Source: Vanilla planifolia (taxonomy: Eukaryota > Streptophyta > Magnoliopsida > Asparagales > Orchidaceae). From it: 64,000 nucleotides of DNA. Under the pieces are notes generated by a model, which was not told the origin of the DNA, ran no database searches, and saw nothing but the letters and a program-made list of their open reading frames with translations. This document shows, piece by piece, positions 61,001 to 64,000 of this stretch. The position numbers and the translations under genes are program-made. Location: NCBI GenBank assembly GCA_023846275.1, contig CM043865.1, positions 30,237,912 through 30,301,911 of the forward strand. Reading direction: 5' to 3'. Numbering within the stretch: the first letter of the stretch is position 1; each line of letters opens with the position of its first letter.

Positions 61001-64000
61001 TCATGTCTTTGCTTCACCTTATGGGTCCATATTGCCTAAGTTGCATTCTCAAAGGATAAGAAAAGTGCTTGAAATCCATTACATTTGGTTCACCTTTAAG
61101 GGTCCATACAATTTAAGCAAAGCCTATTGGGGAAATCAATAGACGGCCAAACTTCCGCACATTTTAACTTCAACTTTCTAGTTCATACTATATGAACTAT
61201 ACTTCCAAGAAATATTGGAACTATATTTGCTTCACCTACATGGGTTTACAAGGTTCAAGCTACACTCCTACGGGATATTGTAAAATGACCAACTATTTTT
61301 ACATTTAAGCATTGCATTATGGGTCAAGATATAGAGCTAATAACCAAATGTGACTGACACTTTCCATGTTTGACTCTATCTTTACAAATACATATCATTT
61401 GAGCTAAAGGAGATCAAATATCATCTATTTTATCTATATGACATAACTTGAGCTAAAGCTCTCCAAGGAATGGTGTATGACTATTGAAATTTTCTTAAAA
61501 TGTCAGCAATTTCTTCATGAAGTTTGTTTACATAATTCGAACAGAAGCTTATCAGAAGATGCTGAGAAGTTCTAGAAATCCCAACAAACTTTTGGAAATC
61601 AACAAAATCTGATACATTTAAAAAAATAAATAAAATCATGATTCCAACAAAAAAAGGAAGCTTGTAATGCAAAAAAATGTGAAACAATTTTTTCCTTTTA
61701 TTAATCCAAAAAAAAGAGGGAAAATGAAAATAGCTAGGCCAAGCCAAATGCACAAATTATTAAAGCAATTGAATCAAGAAAGCCCATCGATACCCAAAAA
61801 GTGGTGAATTATGGACTCAAAAATACCAACAAACCTAAATCAAACCTCTTACAAGAGAGTGAAAACAATTATCAAATCCTTTCAAGACAAATACACATAA
61901 AATCAAGCTAATTCTTTTGACAGGAATCCCTAACAACTACAATACCCATAACACAAACCAAATTCTAATGGGAGGAATCCCTAAAAGCTACCAAATTGAG
62001 TAAAAACTAATATACTAAAAAATCTCAAGCCATATACTAAAATCAGAATCTCTCGTAGTCACCAAACCACGTTTAGACAAAATACCCATAAAAGTAAATT
62101 ACCTTTTACAAACAAAAACCCAAACAGTTACCAAAATACCCATAAACCCCAAAATCAACTTATATTGATGAGATCCATGACAACTAAGAAATTGCATCGA
62201 GCTCAAGACACAAATATACCCAAACTATTTCCTATAGTAAAAATTCCTCACAACCATAGAGTTGGCACTAAAACAGCCATAATCAATTCTTACAAAAAGA
62301 ATCCTCATCAATAACCAAATTAACTAAGGGTTAAGATACCAATAATCCCAAACCAACTCCTATAGGTAGAACTCTTGGCAACTCCCAACTTTAATAATCT
62401 AAAATAACTCCTACAGGAAAAATTCATATCAAACTGGGTATAATACCTTACAAATTCCACTCGTAGGCCTACCTACAACCCAATCTTAGAAATTGGGTGG
62501 AATCTCTTTCAATTATGTGAGCAACTCAGGTCGGTCATTGGCTGAATGTGTAATCGACCCAATTTAGTCATTCTTCATGTATATTGAGCCCAATTTTGAC
62601 AAACTTCAAGGACCCGATCCAAACCTGATCCAAAAATTTCGAGTTGGATCTATTTCAGATTCAAGTCCAATCAAATAAAATGAAAAAAAGACTCATAATT
62701 TTATTATCACACTTCTAATCTCCATATGCTACCAAGAAAGTTAGTTAACATGCTTCAAGATCTTGTATTCAAGTAAATATGAAAGTCTTTCAACCAACAA
62801 TTGTAGTAAGTATTCTCAATAACTAAATGTATTTTGAACAATCCTGTAATTAGGAAAGTGTGTAGACTACTCAAGTTTTAATTTTTTGGTGCTTGTAGGA
62901 CCAATAAGTTAAATTTTCTCATAGATTTTTCTATTTTTTATATGCAAATTCACACACGGTTCCCACATTATGAATTATTATTTGAGATAGCAACTAAATA
63001 TAATACCACAAAATCCAACACTGGAGGAACAACGAGGACAAATCTTGTTATTTTACAAAAACATTTAGATTCCAAAATATGGGAGGTAAACCTAATTTAA
63101 TACTTTGTCCAATTTTGACAACTTAACTTCTAAAATTTAACTAATTCCAATAAATTCTAAGCCCATGTATGCTCTGCAAAAGACAAGTCATGTCAGCTCT
63201 CAAGAATCTAATAGTTAGAACTAGGAATCGATCTAACTAAAGCGTTTATCACACACTGTAGTCAGAACCAACATGGACCTGATTAAAACTAACCCAATTG
63301 TGCTGGTTTAATTAAGTTCCAGGTTTGTTCTCAGTTCTACAGGTGTTTTTGTGCACCTTTACTTTCAATTATCATTCCTAGGTTTATCTTCCAACCAAAT
63401 CTACAAACAAGGTAGTATATCTTCCAACTACAACTCATAGACTTAATTAACGCCCAAGCCAAGAAATCAGGGCAAACTCCTAGCACTACCAACTCCTAGG
63501 TTTAGGGAAGGTGAACATAAAAATAAGATGAGACGCCTTTTAAATACCACTCGTGGGCCAATTAATATCTCAAATACAGAAACAAGTCATCTTTATCCAC
63601 TCACTAAACTGGCCGCTACACATAGGACAATGATGACCTCGGCCGGCCATGGAATCCGATGGGCATCATAGGTGATGATGATAAGGATATGCCTATTCAT
63701 ACACGCCTAATGCCCCAAGCCGTTAAATCAGCATCCGCTCCTAATAAGACCACATCTTTCTGTCTCACTTACTTCCCAACTTAACAAATCTTCACCTTTA
63801 TCCTTAAAGAAATTGAAAGTGGTTTCATAGAGTCAAAAGGAGACGTAAAATAACGCATATGCACCTGGATAGTGTTGATAGCACCTCGATGGGGGCTAAC
63901 GATCTCTTTGCAGTTGGAAAGCTGCAGAGCTGCGACCCGTCGCGAGCGTACTCTGCTGGCGAAAAAGCTCGGGAATATCTTGCCCGCTTCTCTATCCCTG
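38689..64000 (-). CDS. CSA-1: CSA (ERCC8) WD40 substrate receptor of CUL4-DDB1 ligase, 5' end cut by window
   Basis: Minus-strand exons: 64000-63865 (partial), 51196-50936, 50843-50684, 41400-41225, 40087-39841, 39659-39505, 39411-39322, 39232-39161 and 38733-38689. Every junction is GT-AG and in phase, giving 446 visible residues ending DQDNWSD. WD repeats are plain: FDHDVKVWDTNT, VQVRLCDIASG, CDGAIRFWDIRRAG (a DWD box, WDxR, for DDB1 docking), DSRLRLWDVESG and NDRKILVWSP. The sequence follows Arabidopsis CSA-1 (about 450 residues, from memory) along its length, including RLHPGMSSSLNRATSHYGAVTGLKA. CSA is the substrate receptor of a CUL4-DDB1 ubiquitin ligase that acts with CSB in transcription-coupled nucleotide excision repair after UV damage, in the nucleus. 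Introns 1 (12.7 kb) and 3 (9.3 kb) hold transposon relics. About five N-terminal codons lie beyond base 64000. An exact 80-bp duplication spans the exon 4 acceptor. Confidence 0.94.
41378..41537 (-). repeat. Exact 80-bp tandem duplication across CSA intron 3 / exon 4 boundary
   Basis: 41378-41457 and 41458-41537 are identical base for base. Each unit contains the last 57 bases of intron 3, with the ATTGCAG acceptor, plus the first 23 bases of exon 4 (ATGGAGTAATGTCTCTAGAA...). The functional acceptor must be the gene-proximal one (AG at 41402-41401), because 80 is not a multiple of three. Splicing at the distal copy (AG at 41482-41481) would read D-G-V-M-S-L-E-W and then 20 foreign residues to a TAA stop. 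Lack of any difference between units means a recent event or an assembly artefact. Confidence 0.97.
42412..42720 (+). repeat. Probable 5' LTR of the copia relic
   Basis: Aligns by eye with 46086-46330, including GATTTGGACTCCTTAATTTA versus GATTTGGGCTCCTTAATTTA and TTATTTTCTGAT in the same order. The TGGATATCAT sequence at about 42705 may be a worn primer-binding site. Divergence between the two LTRs is substantial, so the insertion is old. Confidence 0.65.
46086..46330 (+). repeat. Probable 3' LTR of the copia relic
   Basis: Partner of 42412-42720. It is preceded by a purine-rich stretch, starts near TTGGAGATTTAAAAATCC, and ends somewhere around the TTGCCTCATTCATAG stretch. Boundaries are approximate. 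Confidence 0.65.
48994..49035. repeat. (AT)n microsatellite, 42 bp
   Basis: Twenty-one uninterrupted AT units in CSA intron 3; probably hypervariable in length. Confidence 0.96.
56836..56940. repeat. Tandem duplication with 59-bp period inside the LTR-like element
   Basis: GAACCGGCAGCGAAAA begins at 56836 and again at 56895, each followed by NNGGTTCAGCGGNATTNGGC and GCGGACGAA. There are two units with a few differences, both very GC-rich. A partial earlier unit (GGTTCAGCGCGA) precedes them. Confidence 0.9.
57807..57884. repeat. Tandem duplication with 51-bp period inside the LTR-like element
   Basis: The segment from AGATGGGCGTGTCCCGCTGG through CATGCT occurs at 57807 and again at 57858 without change. 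A related, more diverged pair, GTGTAGGCCTACGCGCCTG and GTGTAGGCCTGCGTGCCTG, lies at 57604 and 57664. Confidence 0.9.
59301..60990. other. CSA intron 1 segment without recognisable gene
   Basis: AT-rich sequence with a patch of CTCGAG/CTTGAGG-containing phrases between 59920 and 60180 (for example CTCGAGGGAGGAACTCGAGAGG and a similar TTGAGGAAGCAACTCTTGAGGG), which may be a very worn repeat or LTR piece. Nothing else could be supported. Confidence 0.5.
61000..61440. repeat. Diverged tandem repeat, loose period near 70-75 bp
   Basis: Related phrases recur: TGCTTCACCTTATGGGTCCA (61008), GGTTCACCTTTAAGGGTCCA (61088), GCTTCACCTACATGGGTTTA (61229) and GCATTGCATTATGGGTCAAG (61308), each followed by an AAGTTGCA / AAGCAAAG / CAAGCTACA-like element. 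TGAGCTAAAG occurs at about 61401 and 61450. Units are badly worn and one or two are missing. Confidence 0.5.
61900..62445. repeat. Diverged tandem array, about nine units of roughly 60 bp
   Basis: A block like AGGAATCCCTAACAACTACCAA recurs near 61922, 61973, 62046, 62110, 62170, 62240, 62299, 62357 and 62414. The later units read for example GAGATCCATGACAACTAAGA, AAATTCCTCACAACCATAGA, GAATCCTCATCAATAACCAA and GAACTCTTGGCAACTCCCAA. Between blocks a second motif, AATACCCATAA.CCAAACCAA, also recurs. Spacings are mostly 58-70 bp. There is no open frame and no known satellite that I recognise. Confidence 0.7.
63865..64000 (-). CDS. CSA-1: CSA first coding exon (partial)
   Basis: The minus strand from 64000 reads REAGKIFPSFFASRV, then RRVAALQLSNCKEIVSPHRG and AINTIQ, then a GTGCAT donor at 63864. 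This matches the N-terminal part of CSA (RETG..., LQLSNKK, IVSPHRGPIN in Arabidopsis as I recall it). It is followed in phase 0 by exon 2 at 51196, VDLTEGRYLLAGASD. Missing are the initiator Met and about four further codons, beyond the window. The exon is easy to overlook because it lies 12.7 kb from the next one and is GC-richer than its surroundings. Confidence 0.9.

Larger units (their letters stand above)
51197..63864 (-). other. CSA intron 1, 12.7 kb
   Basis: Donor GTGCAT at 63864 and acceptor GGCCAG at 51198-51197 join INTIQ to VDLTEG in phase 0. It contains, in plus order: AT-rich DNA without genes (51300-53400), a Ty3-gypsy relic, a nested 3.2 kb GC-richer LTR-like insertion, more gypsy-like sequence, AT-rich DNA, two diverged tandem arrays, and unremarkable sequence from about 62450 to the exon. 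Confidence 0.85.

Noticed and set aside
61900-62445. CRISPR-like array from regular repeats
   Set aside because: Units are highly diverged, spacers are themselves repeated, no cas genes occur and the context is a plant intron.
1-64000. A multi-gene cluster or new defence/biosynthetic system
   Set aside because: The five genes are unrelated conserved plant genes on both strands with no shared pathway, and no further gene could be supported in the spaces between them.

Overview
The window is nuclear DNA from a flowering plant. The evidence is spliced genes with GT-AG introns, five proteins that match well-known plant families, AT-rich intergenic DNA, decayed Ty1-copia and Ty3-gypsy retrotransposons, and a scrap of plastid 16S rRNA. 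Several introns are very long (10.4, 9.3 and 12.7 kb), which points to a repeat-rich genome. Species cannot be told from the sequence; the GC-rich intronless SAP gene beside AT-rich multi-exon genes is only a weak hint of a monocot.

Layout, left to right. 1-9749 (+): a sorting nexin 1 (SNX1) gene lacking its first coding exon, with PX and BAR domains in nine visible exons. 11115-14966 (+): a CML48-like penta-EF-hand calcium-binding protein in five exons, with a plastid rRNA fragment in its long second intron. 15454-30277 (+): a mitochondrial NFU4/NFU5-type iron-sulfur scaffold in six exons; its fourth intron holds a stack of decayed retroelement repeats. 32237-33200 (-): an A20/AN1 zinc-finger stress-associated protein with an intronless CDS and an intron in the 5' leader. 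33250-38688: AT-rich intergenic DNA. 38689 to beyond 64000 (-): the CSA (ERCC8) WD40 protein, nine coding exons spread over more than 25 kb. Exon 1 is at the extreme right edge, cut by the window end. Its intron 3 carries an antisense Ty1-copia relic, and its intron 1 a Ty3-gypsy relic with a 3.2 kb LTR-like element nested in it, plus tandem repeat arrays.

The five genes do not form a pathway or cluster: endosomal sorting, calcium sensing, mitochondrial Fe-S delivery, stress response and transcription-coupled DNA repair are ordinary unlinked housekeeping or stress functions. I found no CRISPR array, operon, tRNA gene or novel multi-gene system. The most unusual items are an exact 80-bp tandem duplication across a CSA splice acceptor, the nested element in CSA intron 1, several diverged tandem arrays inside introns, and the direct-repeat architecture of NFU intron 4.

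Exon borders were set by hand from reading frame, GT/AG sites, phase and recalled similarity to Arabidopsis proteins; no alignment was run.
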